The notes beneath the pieces are model-generated. The model was given only the letters and a program-made list of their open reading frames with translations, searched no databases and was not told where the DNA came from. A stretch of DNA of 64,000 nt, taken from Hemerocallis citrina (Eukaryota; Streptophyta; Magnoliopsida; Asparagales; Asphodelaceae). Location: positions 62,001-126,000 of the forward strand of contig JACEHZ010000597.1 of the NCBI GenBank assembly GCA_017893485.1, given 5' to 3'. Made by a program: the position numbers and the translations under genes. Below are positions 1 to 11,779 of the stretch, one piece after another; the first letter of the stretch is position 1, and each line of letters starts with the position of its first letter.

Positions 1-2896
1 GTATAGACTAGAAGAGATCAAATGGCAACAGAGGTCCAGGATTTCGTGGCTCAAAGAGGGAGACGCGAATACGGCCTACTTCCATTGGGTTGCTAGTGTT
101 TGAAGGAGATCCAATCTTATCCTTTCTATTCAGACAGATACAGGAACATCGCAGGATGATAAGGTGATTTCCTCTACCTTCCAGTCTTTCTATAAGGGTC
201 TATTTGGGAAGAAGAATGATTTTAGGATCCCTATGGGTGAGGACTTCTGGCGAGAGTATCAGATTGCTCCAGGTCAAAATGTTTCCTCCTTGGAGGAACC
301 CTTCACGGAGTCAGAGGTCAAAACGGCCATTGACCAGATGGGAGCTGACAAGTCGCCTGGGCCAGATGGTTTTCCTATGTTGTTCTTCCAGGTGTTCTGG
401 GAAGAAATTAAGGGAGAATTTATGGATGTTATGATGGATTTTTTTCACAATAACCTGAGGTTGGGGATGTTCAACTTTGCAGAAGTTGTGTTGATCCCCA
501 AACGGGAGGAATCCAAGTGTGTTGGGGATTTTAGACCAATTAGCCTGATAAACTGCTCGGCTAAGATCATCACTAAGGTCCTAGCTATCCGCTTGGGTGG
601 CATTATGGACAGTCTTATCAGTAGAACACAGACGGGATTCATTAAGGGCAGATGTATCCTAGACTGCGTGGCTACTGCTGAACAAGTTATTCACCACTGC
701 CACAAGAGCAATTCCAAGAACTTCCTCCTCAAGCTGGATTTTGAGAAGGCATACGACTCTGTGGACTGTGAATGTTTGCTAGAGGCTCTTAAGGGAGAGG
801 CTTTGGGGACAAATGGATTAGATGGATCAAACAATGTTTTCATTCTAGCAAAACGGCAATTTCAGTGAATGGAAGGGCCGATCCATCGTTCCCGTGCAAG
901 AAGGGATTCCGTCAGGGAGACCCGTTGTCCCCACTTCTATTTACTATTGTAGCAGATGTGCTCAGAGGTATGCTAGATAACTGTCAGAGAAAAGGGTGGA
1001 TATCACCTGTGGCCAGCAGCACTGCTAATCAGGGATGCATGATCCTTCAATATGCTGACGACACCCTAATGTTCGGAAATGGGTCCAGAACAGAAACTAC
1101 TTGCTTTAAAGGGGTCCTTTACTGCTTCGAGGCCTGGTCAGGCCTTAGAATTAACTTCCACAAGAGTGCGCTGATTCCTATCTCACTTTCAGAAGCTGAA
1201 ACTCGGGAGCATGCCACCATTCTCAACTGTGCGATAGAACAATTCCCTATCAAATATCTAGGGCTCCCGCTCTGTCCAGGGAGGCTCACTAAAGCAGACT
1301 GGTTGCCTATTATCGACAGGGTGGAGGACCGACTGTCCGGTTGGAAAGGCAAATCACTTTCCCTTGGGGGCAGAGTGGTTCTCATCAACTCTGTGTTATC
1401 CAATCTGCCCATTTACTACATGTCCTTTTTTGAACTCCCAAAGTGGGTGATCCAAAGGATTGACCGTATCAGGAAAAGATTCCTATGGAAAGGTGCAGAC
1501 GCAAATAAGGGTGGCTACCACCTTATTAAATGGAATATCGCTTGCATGAAAAAGAGGCACGGAGGGCTAGGAATCATTGACCTCAGAGATATGAATTTGG
1601 CGGCACTCCTGGGAAAGTGGTGGTGGAAAGTGTTTCATCACGGCGGGGAAGGATGGCAGGACTTTATCCAACCTTACCTCCGAGGGAAAGGGACAAGAAA
1701 CTTAGGCTTTCGCGTAGAATCCAAAGTCTCCCGCTTCTGGAAAGGTGTTGCTAAAGCCAGCGGACCGTTCAACTCAGCAACTTCATCTGTGATCGGCAAT
1801 GGTCGAACAACCAGATTTTGGTGGGACAGGCGGTGCGGTCCTCATACTCTTAAGGAAGACTTCCCTGAGTTGTTTGCTAGAACGAATCGACCGAATATCT
1901 CGGTAGCGGAAACATGGAAAAGAGGGACTTGGAAACCGTCGTTCCAAGGAACTCTTTCTCCAAGTTTGCTACAACAACTGCATGATATACAAACGCACAT
2001 TGTCTAATCTGGGGTGATTTGTGCCCAAGGCCCAGATCACATGCGGTGGGGTCTCGAGAACAAAGGAGTGTTCTCGGTTAGATCACTCTACCACCGGATT
2101 CACTACCGAGGATGCAGGCCCAGCTGGGCAGCGGTACTTTGGAAGACTAAAGCTCCTCTGAAGATTAGAGTCTTCCTCTGGCTTGTGCTAAACAATGCCA
2201 TACTCACTAGAGAGAACCTGGCCAAGAGACAACCTCACATTGCGACCAATTGTGGGTTCTGCAACGTACACGTGGAAGATCTGAATCATCTGTTTCTTCA
2301 CTGCACCAGAAGCAAGGCCATCATGACAGAAGTGCTGAGAGCACTAGGAACAAGTGACTTTCCAAGAGACTATGTGGAACTGTGGGTCGGTTCCAGATTT
2401 GCAACATCCTGTCGCGATATGAAAGATGCATGGTTTATTGCCATTGCGGCAACCACATGGGTGTTATGGCTAGATAGGAACAATTTTTATTTCCGTGCTT
2501 CATGTAATTCTATTTCTAGTAATCTTACTCATATCATGCATCTAATTTCCTTTTGGGCTACAGCTGCTGCTTCAGGAGCAAGAGGGAGGATTGCAAGGGT
2601 ATTCCAGGTGGATGATTTTGATGACGAGGAGATAGAGATCGGGCCAACTCTAGACTGATGAGTGGACTCTCGCCTCACTATTACATTTTTTGTATCAGGC
2701 CTTGTACTTTGTTTCTGTATTTTTGTTGCCTTTAGGCTGGATGATGTAACCCACCCCCAGGACTTTGTTGGGGGTTATGTTTTATTTCCTGCACTGCACT
2801 TGTACTTTCCCGGGACTTCGGGGTTGTTTATTAATCACTTATTAATGAAACAGGGTGGCATTATTCCACCTTTTCCTCAAAAAAAAAAAAAAAAAA
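1..2896 (+). mobile_element. LINE (L1-type non-LTR retrotransposon), 3' portion ending in poly(A)
   Basis: The window opens inside the reverse transcriptase ORF of a LINE and runs to an 18-nt poly(A) tract at 2879-2896. Between the ORF stop (2656-2658) and the tail lies a 3' UTR of about 220 bp. The 5' end, including ORF1 and the endonuclease, is outside the window, so full length and target-site duplication cannot be judged. The copy is non-functional because its ORF is broken. Confidence 0.95.
2..2658 (+). pseudogene. LINE ORF2 reverse transcriptase with C-terminal zf-RVT domain, broken
   Basis: ORF2 protein of an L1-type LINE, which copies its RNA into DNA at the target site. Coding sequence is open from the first bases in frame 2 ([14 protein letters not shown], just before the RT domain). 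RT signatures follow: FRPISLINCSAKI near 530-560, LDFEKAYDSVD near 737-770, and the catalytic YADD at 1051-1062. The C-terminal region (2150-2350) has the C-x2-C...H-x4-C pattern of plant zf-RVT (CGFCNVHVEDLNHLFLHC). Three lesions are visible: a TGA at 101-103, a one-base loss near 797 that shifts frame 2 to frame 1, and a TAA at 2005-2007. The next segment then has no ATG at its head (GTG at 2014), as expected for a broken ORF rather than a separate gene. Confidence 0.93.
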
Positions 2897-3314
2897 GTAT
2901 TGCCCTGGGAGCATTTATAAGTCCTATACCAGATTATTGGTGTCTAACACATCAGGTTTGGCCAACCTCTACCAGTGCTGGAATTGTTAATCCACAAGGA
3001 AAGCACGTTCATTACTTGGGATTATTAACAAATTAATTTAAATGAAAGAAAATTGTAGTATAAATGTAGTATAATTGTTATCTGATTCCAACACAGTGAG
3101 TAGTAAGTTACTTGTTTGGTATATTAGTTTTGCTTGCATCTTGGATGTTTAAAGATTATTTTGCTTTAGATAGGATGATAAGCTCTTGATCTAGCTTTGT
3201 CTTGACCTGATACTCTATTTGCTGAAACATCCATTTATATGGTTTGGCAAGGCTGCCAAAGACGCTGACCTGAATTTGTAGTTTTATGGCACTCTAAATT
3301 GAGCTTAAAGAAAT
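2897..3314. other. Non-coding, AT-rich flank; part of a dispersed repeat
   Basis: No gene is visible. From about 3230 the sequence belongs to the dispersed repeat also found near 4080-4290, 17930-18100, 18190-18360, 25790-25970 and 26880-27090. Its marks are a phrase like 'gacctgaat..g..gtttta', then 'gcactc/gaactc', then a pyrimidine-rich stretch ending in a tttctaggctgttg-like block. Confidence 0.6.
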
Positions 3315-3464
3315 GGGTAATGCTACACCTACAACCTTTTCTTACAACCTTTTCTTTTACAACTTAGGTGGCACAATCTCATAGAGTAGGTTGTAGTGGG
3401 TTGTACACATCTCCAACGAGATTGTGCCACCTAAGGTTGTAAGGTTGTAGGTGTAGCATTACCC
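3315..3464. mobile_element. Mutator-like MITE with long inverted repeats and 9-bp TSD
   Basis: A 150-bp fold-back element. It begins gggtaatgctacacctacaa and ends with the reverse complement, ttgtaggtgtagcattaccc. Further inward, aggtggcacaatctc pairs with gagattgtgccacct, so most of the element is one hairpin. It is flanked by identical 9-bp copies of taaagaaat (3306-3314 and 3465-3473). A 9-bp duplication with long TIRs is typical of Mutator-like elements. It has no coding capacity and must depend on a transposase made elsewhere. It sits inside a copy of the dispersed repeat, whose other copies lack it. Confidence 0.88.
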
Positions 3465-3702
3465 TAAAGAAATTGCCTACCTGTTTTATTGGACACATAA
3501 AGGGGATTTTTTTGTATCTTATATTCTTTTTTTTATTGCCTGAGTTTTGTGTAATTTTGTGATTATTTTCATATTCCAGGCTGTTGGGGTTATGATCACC
3601 CAGAGGGGTTGTGAGTCAACTGAGGTTAACTTTAATTGTTTTGAAGTCATTTTACTTCCCAATAAACTCTATATTTGTCAAACATGTACATTCAGATTTG
3701 CA

Positions 3703-4069
3703 AAACAAATTTATTTTCAAATTATGTCAAACAATTTACTTTGTGTTTGTTCAATTTCTTCAGATTCTTTCACCGTTTGTGTTTTGTTTCTATGTAGGTA
3801 CATGGCAAAAACAGTTTAGCACCAATTTTACAAACATAGATGCCTTAATAGCAGCCCTGACCATATATATACATTGTATTTAGGAAACAAATTTATTTTC
3901 AAATTATGGCAAACAATTTACTTTGTGTTTGTTCAGTTTCTTCAGATTCTTTCACCGTTTGTGTTTTGTTTCTATTTAGGTACATGGCGGAAACAGTTTA
4001 GCGCCAATTTTACAAACATAGATGCCTTAATTGCAGCCATGACCATATATATACATTGTATTTAGGAAA
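3703..4069. repeat. Tandem duplication, about 182 bp x 2
   Basis: Two adjacent copies starting at 3703 and 3885, each running from aaacaaatttattttcaaat to tacattgtatttagga. They differ at a few sites only. A third, partial copy lies at about 26735-26868 and a more diverged one at about 18490-18660. Short open frames here are repeats of each other and resemble no known protein. Confidence 0.85.
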
Positions 4070-4549
4070 AGAGCAATTAATATGGTTTGATAGAGGCTGT
4101 CAAAGAAAGTAGATTATGGTTGACCTGTATTCATTGCTTTATGGAACGCAACTGTGCCGGACGAAGTAACCTACTCCATTTACCTGCCAACATATCGAAT
4201 TAGATTTATCTTTCGATTTTTTTACCTGCATTTTTGTGTGTTAATATGCCAAAATTGTAGTAATTTTCTAGGCTGTTGGTGTGTTTACCACTGAACTTAC
4301 TGATTTTTGTCGTGGAGTAGCAGAACATTTACTCCAGATGGGTTAGATCCAAGAATAGTTTGAATGAGATAGACATCAAAGCTCTCATCCTGAAATAGAA
4401 TGTTCCCACTAGCATTTGTAGGGATTCCATGTCAATGGTGACCTGCATCGAGTCCTATGCAACCCATTTTTGCGTGTTAGGATGCATACAATGAATACGA
4501 CATCCGTCTGCAAGTAGACCTAACCTAGTGTCTACCGTGGAGGCGGTAT
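3940..4549. repeat. Segmental duplication copy A, left part (paralogue of 26735-27278 and 36586-36655)
   Basis: Matches 26735-27278 and, past the insertion there, 36586-36655. Shared phrases include tgccttaatagcagccctga, gtcaatggtgacctgcat, caacccatttttgcgtgtta and gacctaacctagtgtctacc. Copy A is continuous where copy B is interrupted by the element at 27279-36580. Copy A is in turn interrupted at 4550 by a Copia element. No gene is recognised. Confidence 0.85.
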
Positions 4550-4928
4550 TGATGGTTGTCAAACATGTTTGGTGAGGTGGGCCCCACCCACCAAACATTG
4601 TTTGAAAAAATGTGGCATGGTTTGGTGCCTATGGAAAAATGTGGCTGGGTTTGGTGCCGCAAAGAAAAACGGGAGAGAGGTTGTCAGATTCTCTTCTCTC
4701 GTTCCTATAAATAGGAGGTTTAGGAAGAAGAAAAAATTAAGCAAGACAAGAACAAGAAACAAGCAGAAAAAAAGAAGAAGAAGAGAGTGTATATTTGTAA
4801 GGTGTAGTAACACCAGTTGTAAGAAAGAGTGAAGAGTCTTCTTGTTATTATAATAAAATATAATACAAGTTTCTAATTTTCAATTTGTTTGCCATTTAGC
4901 CCAACAAAATTCCTACTCTCTTCCAACA
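4550..4928 (+). repeat. 5' LTR of Copia element
   Basis: 379 bp, starting tgatggttgtcaaacatg and ending ctcttccaaca. It contains a TATA box at 4705-4712. It is 3 bp longer than the 3' LTR because of a GA-rich microsatellite indel near 4780. Confidence 0.96.
4705..4712 (+). promoter_or_regulatory. LTR TATA box
   Basis: tataaata in a C/T-rich context (ttctctcgttcctataaata), about 155 bp into the LTR. It is the likely core promoter of the Copia transcript. The same box occurs in the 3' LTR at 9222-9229. Confidence 0.7.
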
Positions 4929-4931
4929 AAC

Positions 4932-4943
4932 TGGTATCAGAGC
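4932..4943 (+). other. Primer-binding site (initiator Met tRNA)
   Basis: tggtatcagagc lies three bases after the 5' LTR. It is complementary to the 3' end of plant initiator-Met tRNA, the usual primer of plant copia elements. Confidence 0.92.
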
Positions 4944-4985
4944 CGGTTCGATCGACCGGAGTTCACCGAAGAGCTCGTGTACGAT

Positions 4986-5941
4986 ATGGCAAACATGATC
5001 TAGCCGCAGATTCCTAAGTTGATGAAGACTAACTATGATAATTGGAACATCCAGATGAGAGTTTTGCTTGCCTCGCAAGATTTGTGGGAGCTGGTTGAAA
5101 CTGGCTATACTGAACCGGAGTCACACACTGCCGAAGCAGCACTTCCAGCCGTTCAGAAGACCGAGTTAAAGGAAACTCGAAAAAGGGACAAAAAAGCTTT
5201 GTTCCTAATATACCAAGGAGTTGAAGAATCCGCGTTCGAGAAGATCTCAGATGCGAGTACCTCAAAACACGCATGGGAGATTTTAAAAGTTCATATCAAG
5301 GAGCCGAAAAAGCAAAGAAGGTACGATTACAAGCCTTACGAGTTGACTTTGAAAATTTGAAAATGAAAGTTGGTGAGACTATTTCAGATTTCTTCAATAG
5401 AGTGCAAACAATTACTAATCAAATGAAACCGAATGGAGAAAAATTTGATGATACTAGAATACTTGAAAAAATTCTAAGATCATTAGTTCCAAAATTTGAT
5501 TACGTAGTTGCTGCTATTGAAGAATCAAAAGATCTTTCAAAAGTTTCTATTGATGAGTTACAAGGTTCACTTCAAGCCCATGAACAAAGGATAAATCAGA
5601 ACCATGGAGAAAATTTGGAGCAAGCTCTTCAAAGTCAACTAACAATTTCAGATGATCAACAAAGAAGCCGAGATCGAAGCTACAGAGGAAGAGGCGGCTA
5701 CAGAGGCAACTCAAATTTTCAACGAGGTCGTGGCATGCAGTACAATCAGAGAACTCATTACCAAGGTCGTCACGTTGATCGTGAACAACTCATCTTTCAA
5801 GCAAGAGGGAGAGGCGCACGAACAAGAGGACGTGGGAGACACAACCAAGGAGACAGATCCCTGTTGCAGTGCTTTAACTGCAGAAGATATGGCCACTTCA
5901 GTTATAATTGTCCAGAAAAATCCGAAAGAGTAGCAGAGTAG
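4986..5941 (+). pseudogene. Copia gag (capsid and zinc knuckle), broken
   Basis: The gag N-terminus has the typical NYDNWNIQMRVLLASQDLWE motif, followed by a helical capsid region and an RG-rich tail (SYRGRGGYRGN). A CCHC zinc knuckle (C-x2-C-x4-H-x4-C) lies at about 5870-5911. The likely start is the ATG at 4986. An in-frame TAG at 5001-5003 follows six codons later, so an ATG at 5019 would be the next start. A base is missing in the T/A run near 5286-5289, moving the frame from 0 to 2. The frame closes at a TAG at 5939-5941 although homologous sequence continues directly into protease. Confidence 0.92.
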
Positions 5942-8900
5942 ACGAACTTCATCGCAGAAGATCGAGGAGACAACTCGGTAGTCCTGCTCGCATACAAAGA
6001 CCATGAGAACAAGAGCCAAAATGTTTGGTACTTGGACTCAAGTGCTAGCAATCATATGTGTGGCGTCAAGGAATTCTTCACCGAGCTAAATGAATCAGTT
6101 GGAGGCGAAGTTACTTTTGGTGATAAGTCTAAGATCTCTGTTCAAGGATCATAGGTACATTTCTGATGTTTATTATGTACCTGCATTACGTAACAATATT
6201 CTAAGTTTGGGACAACTTCTCGAAAGAGGCTACGACATCCATCTGAAGGATTTTTCTCTCACCATCAAAAGTAAAGGAGAAACAATTGCAAAAGTTAACA
6301 TGTCTAGAAACAGACTGTTTACTTTAAATCTTAATATAGATTCTGTAAAATGCCTACAATCTATCATCAAAGATGAGTCGTGGCTTTGGCATCTTCGATT
6401 CGGGCATCTAGCATTCAATGGCCTCAATCTTCTTTGGAAGGAGAAAATGGTGAGAGGCTTACCACAAATCAAACATCCCGACCAATTATGTGAAGGATGC
6501 TTGAAGGGGAAGCAACACCGAAGAAGCTTCGAGGTTGGAAAATCCAGAAGAGCAACACATCTGCTTCAGTTGGTACATACCGACATAGCAGGACCATTTG
6601 AAGTAGTGTCACTTGGAGGTAATAGATATTTCCTCACATTTATTGATGATTATAGCAGAAAGTCTTGGATTTATTTCTTGAAGGAGAAATCAGAAGCCCT
6701 AGAAAAGTTCAAAGAATTCAAGGAGATGGTCTAGAAGCAAAGCGGCCACTACATCAAAGTACTTCGTTCAGATCGTGGAGGAGAATACAACTCGAAAGAA
6801 TTCCAAGACTTTCTTAAGAAGCAGGGGATTATTTATCAACTTACTGTTGCCTAGACTCCGCAGCAGAATGGCATAACAGAGAGGAAGAACCGCACAATCC
6901 TCAACATGGCGAGAAGCATGCTGAAGAGCAAGTTCCTACCCAAGACATTTTGGGCTGAAGCAGTAGACTGTGCAGTCTACCTCCTTAACAGATGTCCAAC
7001 GAAGGCCGTCAAGTTCATGACTCCATTAGAGATGTGGAGTAGTTTCAAGCCAAGCGTCAACCATTTGAAGGTATTCGGGTGCATTGCATATGCACATGTT
7101 CCGGAGCAGCGAAGAAAGAAGCTCGATGATCGTGGAGAGAAATGTATATTCATTGGATATGACAGAAGAACCAAGGCATACAAGCTGTACAATCCAACTA
7201 CTAAGAAGCTGATTATTTCAAGAGACATGGAGTTCGACGAAAGAGAACACTGGAGATGGAGTGATGAAGAAAGAAGCAACAAAAAATTGTTCATTGAAGA
7301 CAAAGACGATGATCTAGAAGAAGAACCAGAAGGACCACAACAAAGTCCTCCAAATAGTCCAGCTCCAACAACACCGTCACCAACATCTGCATCAAGTTCC
7401 AGCTCAAGCGAAGGCAATACTTCTGGGGGGGAACCTAGAAGATTTCGAAGCCTTAGAGATCTTTATGATGATACAGAACCTATTGAGATGATGGAGGATT
7501 ATACATTGTTCTGCTTATTTGCAGAATGTGATCCAGTCGCCTATGGAGATGCCGTTCAAGATCTCAAATGGAGAAAAACCATGGATGAAGAAATCCATGC
7601 GATACAAAGGAATGACACGTGGGAGTTGACAACACTTCCAAGGGGCCACAAAGCAATTGGTGTAAAATGGGTATACAAAACCAAAACCAACCAAGAAGGC
7701 AAAGTGGAGAAGCATAAAGCCAGACTGGTAGCTAAAGGCTACAGTCAACGAGAAGGCATCGATTATGAAGAAGTCTTTGCACCAGTAGCAAGGATAGACA
7801 CCATCAGACTGCTCCTTTCACTAGCTTCACAGAACAGATGGAAGATATACCAAATGGATGTCAAGTCTGCATTCCTCAATGGCTATTTGGAAGAAGAAGT
7901 TTACATTCAACAACCTCCTGGTTACGAGGTGAAAGATCAAGAAGATAAAGTCTGTAAATTGAAGAAGGCTTTGTACGGTCTCAAACAGGCTCCCAGAGCA
8001 TGGAACAAGAGGATTGATGACTACTTTCAGCAGAATGGCTTTCAGAAAAGTCCATATGAGCACTCCCTATACACCAAGAAGAATGGTGGAGAAATCATGA
8101 TCGTCTGCCTCTATGTTGATGATATGATCTCCACCGGCAACAATCCAAAGATGTTCAAAGAATTCAAGAAAACAATGATCAAGGAGTTCGAGATGACGGA
8201 CATTGGAGAAATGTCCTACTTCCTAGGCGTGAAAGTGACACAATCTGATAAAGGAATCTTCATCACACAGAAGAAATATGCAGACCAGATACTGAAGAGA
8301 TTCAACATGAGCAACTGCAATCCAGTTAACACTCCAGCAGAAACTAGACTGAAGCTCCGCCGTGACTCACCAGGGATTTCTGTAGATCCACACTATTTAA
8401 AAGCTTGGTTGGAAGCGTGCGCTATTTGACTATTACAAGGCCTGACATCATGTATGTTGTTGGGGTAGTTAGCAGGTATATGGAGGAGCCGAAGCAGGAA
8501 CACCTCATGGCGGCGAAAAGAGTATTGCGATACATCAAGGATAGTATCAACGAAGGACTACTCTACACAAGTACAAATGCTGTGAAGCTAGTCGGCTATA
8601 CAGATAGCGACTATGGTGGAGATTTAGGTGAAAGGAAGAGTACAAGTGGCTATGTGTTCAATATTGGATCAGCTACATTTTCATGGTCATCAAAGAAGCA
8701 GTCAGTAGTTGCACTCTCATCATGCGAAGCAGAATATATTGCAGTAGCATCAGGAACTTGTCAAGCGATATGGCTCAGAAACATCATGAAAGAATTGTCT
8801 CATCCGCAGGAAGAGCCAACAGAGCTATACGTTGACAACAAGTCAGCAATAGCATTGGCAAAAAATCCAGTCGCACACAGGAGAAGTAAGCACATCGAGT

Positions 8901-9058
8901 TGAAATATCATTTCATTCGAGTGCAGGCCAAAGAAAAAAGGGTAAAGCTGACATACTGCAAGACAGATGATCAAATTGCAGATATATTTACTAAGCCACT
9001 GAAAGCTGAAGTTTTTCATAAACTCAAAGAAGAACTCGGGATGGCCAAACATGTTTGA
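5942..9058 (+). pseudogene. Copia pol (protease, integrase, reverse transcriptase, RNase H), broken
   Basis: Protease: VWYLDSSASNHMCG, where the usual catalytic D-S/T-G reads D-S-S (6035-6043). A deletion of roughly ten codons with a frame change follows near 6148. Integrase: HHCC region (WHLRFGHLAF...CEGCLKGKQ, 6380-6520), then core starting HTDIAGPF, with in-frame TAGs at 6732-6734 and 6852-6854. An acidic, Ser/Pro-rich linker spans about 7300-7430. [32 protein letters not shown], and catalytic YVDD at 8112-8123. A one-base loss near 8397 shifts the frame before RNase H (GYTDSDYGGD, YVDNKSAIALAKNPVAHRRS). It ends at 9056-9058. No single frame can make an active polyprotein. Confidence 0.95.
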
Positions 9059-9065
9059 GGGGGAG
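9055..9065 (+). other. Polypurine tract
   Basis: tttgagggggag immediately before the 3' LTR; it primes plus-strand DNA synthesis. It overlaps the end of the pol reading frame (stop 9056-9058). Confidence 0.85.
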
Positions 9066-9441
9066 TGATGGTTGTCAAACATGTTTGGTGAGGTGGGCTC
9101 CACCCACCAAACATTGTTTGAAAAAATGTGGCATGGTTTGGTGCCTATGGAAAAATGTGGCTAGGTTTGGTGCCGTAAAGAAAAACGGGAGAGAGGTTGT
9201 CAGATTCTCTTCTCTCATTCCTATAAATAGGAGGTTTAGGAAGAAGAAAAAATTAAGCAAGACAAGAACAAGAAACAAGCAGAAAAAAGAAGAAGAAGAG
9301 TGTATATTTGTAAGGTGTAGTAACACCAGTTGTAAGAAAGAGTGAAGAGTCTTCTTGCTATTATAATAAAATATAATACAAGTTTCTAATTTTCAATTTG
9401 TTTGCCATTTAGCCCAACAAAATTCCTACTCTCTTCCAACA
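9066..9441 (+). repeat. 3' LTR of Copia element
   Basis: 376 bp, same TG...CA ends as the 5' LTR. Followed at once by the TSD copy ggtat (9442-9446). Confidence 0.96.
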
Positions 9442-9446
9442 GGTAT

Positions 9447-11600
9447 TAGGAGACAGTGACTTATTCCCCACTTGTAGCATCAAATGCCTAGACTCTCACT
9501 TATGAGGCCTGCCGCCTGACGAAACTAAACCATCTCTCCCTGGCCTCATATACTCTCCACTTTCTTCTAAGAGTCAATTCATCCCTCTCTTTTCCTCCAA
9601 GAGATTTGAGTCCCATCGACTCTATCCATTAACCTCACCCTCTGTTACTTTTCAGTACTGCCAAACTATTCTGTTCGCTATGGATCGCTGTTGGACTCCA
9701 CAAGTAGATGCGCTCTTCTCATCTTTCTCTATTGATGACACTTCAAATTTATACATGTTTAGGCTTAGTTGACCATGTCGGCTGCTAGAAACTTGTTCCT
9801 CCCAGCTCTTAGAATCAGCATATGGGTGTTTGTATGGTTGTTCTGTTACTTTGGACCATTACCCAGGTGAATATGTTGGACAGGATGAGGATTTGATTTA
9901 AAGCCAGAGCTCACTTAAATTGTCGTGCAAAAAGAGAGGGCAGCAATGTCTTATCATTGACGGGCAAGATGAAGGAGAAGTGGAAAATGGGTTCATTAGC
10001 ATTCTGGAAGAGATAAGCTGGGACGCTCATCTCATTCTTTCTATCAGAAATGTCCTTCGTTTGTTTCCTGACCAGCCTCTCTGTCTGATTTGATTCACTG
10101 AATTTAACAAGAGACGAATGTGATGGAGGTTGACAATTCAGATCGTTCGTGTGTCTGGTTTGACAATGACACATCATGGATACTCGTCGATCACATGTTA
10201 TTTCTTACCTACTTCATACATATATTGCTACAGACATCTAATTGAAACTGCAATCTGAGTGTTTGTTTTGGCTTTTTGGGTTTTTCTGGTATTACAGGTA
10301 TTACTTCAGACTGGTTTCTGTTGAAGCTAAACTCTTCTTTAAGTATGCATGTACATATGTACCCCAGAAAGCCTCTTGATATAAAACAAGTTTTTCTCAT
10401 ATTGGGAAGTCAAATCTTGTAACTGAATCAAGTATATTTCCTCCTTTTGTAGTTTGAATATGTACCGGACTGCTCTTTCTTCTTTCATTTTTTCTTTCAT
10501 TCTTTCTTCACTTGACAAGTTAAATTCACGAATGCTGGAAGCCCACTATGTGCAGTTTTCTCTGTGTGATATTTCAAAGAACTGCTCAATCATTAATTCA
10601 GATATTTATTAAAGTTTAATAATAAAAAAGAACTAGCTAGTTATGTTGGCTGCTAGCTAAGTGGGATTGTCTACTATGAGATATAAGTTGCCAGAGTTTT
10701 CAGTCGCCTCGTTTCATTTGATACTCATGCATTTATTGTCTATATCTGTCTCTGTAGTTTTGAAAAACAATACTTGTAGGTGTTGTGATGATCTGTTCTA
10801 TTTCAGGCACTAGAGTTTTGTAGAAGACATTTAACTGAGGATTCGATGGTATTTTTAGATGTGAAATTCCAACTAGGGACTGCAGGACCGACAGGAGTTG
10901 ACTACTTTCTCACGTTAAGGACATTATCGTTACTTGTTTTTTTCCGTATAATTTGGGGAATTTACGAGGGTTGCTAACAGTATTTTTTGTTTGTTTGTTT
11001 TGGTTCAGGCTCTCTGTTGTTAGATTGTAAATGCGCAGGATCAGTTAACACTGGTATATAGGCATGCAAAAGAGTTGTTCTGATTTTCTGCATTAAAAGT
11101 ACTGATGTAAGTCTCTTGCTCTAAATGTGGCATAGGTTATATTTTTTTTACTAGCTTTCATGCATGTCTACCTTATTATTTGACCCTCTTAATCATAGCC
11201 TTTAAGACCCTTAGTCTATTCTCATGAAAACTCCATTTCCGCAATTTCTAGTCACCAGATCCACTTTGGAGAAGAACTATGCATTATGCCACCGCCACTG
11301 TTCGTGAAACTGGAATTGGCACAAAATCACCGAAATCTTGCGGGTCTAATCAATTTGTCGAATACATAGGTTTCAACCGAATGCTTGTTGTCTATATTTG
11401 TTGGTCAACCAGTACTCAATGGACTTGCTTTATTGTGTTACACCTTGAGCTAACTTATTTGAAGCAACTCTTATAGGATGTTGTTCTAGCGAAGTAATAA
11501 TAATTAGATACATATAAATAAATAAAGAAATAGTAGTTATTAGAGGATGTTAAACATTTATGGTGAGGTAATGATGCTTCACTACTTAAATACTAAGCAT
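9447..11600. repeat. Segmental duplication copy A, right part (paralogue of 36655-39970)
   Basis: Collinear with 36655-39970 once two MITEs in the latter are removed. Shared phrases include gtgacttattccccacttgt, atgtgcagttttctctgtgt, and aattccaactagggactgca. Similarity ends in 'ctaagcata' at about 11610 and 39970. Both copies keep blocks that look like intron ends plus exon starts (tatttcag followed by gcactagagttttgtag at 10800-10820; ttggttcag at about 11003), so this may be a duplicated fragment of an unrecognised gene. The frames are not conserved well enough to name a protein. Confidence 0.8.
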
Positions 11601-11779
11601 ATGTGAAATAGCTACGTACATAAGAGAAATTTCAAAGGAGGTACTTGAAGAATATAAAGGTAGAGGGTTGCTAACTAAAAATATATTGTGGTTGCAAGAC
11701 CGTCCAAAATATTGTGAGAGAAAAGATCAACCTTCAAAATATGGCAAAAAAGTAGAAATGAAGAGGATTTGGAGAGATA

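Larger units (their letters stand above)
4550..9441 (+). mobile_element. Ty1/copia LTR retrotransposon, structurally complete, coding-defective
   Basis: Element of 4892 bp with LTRs at 4550-4928 and 9066-9441 (TG...CA ends), a primer-binding site at 4932, gag-pol, and a polypurine tract before the 3' LTR. The 5-bp target duplication ggtat stands at 4545-4549 and 9442-9446. Gene order protease-integrase-RT-RNase H defines the copia type. By eye the LTRs differ by five transitions and one 3-bp indel, so insertion was fairly recent. The polyprotein nevertheless has several stops and shifts, so this copy can only move with proteins supplied by others. Confidence 0.97.
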
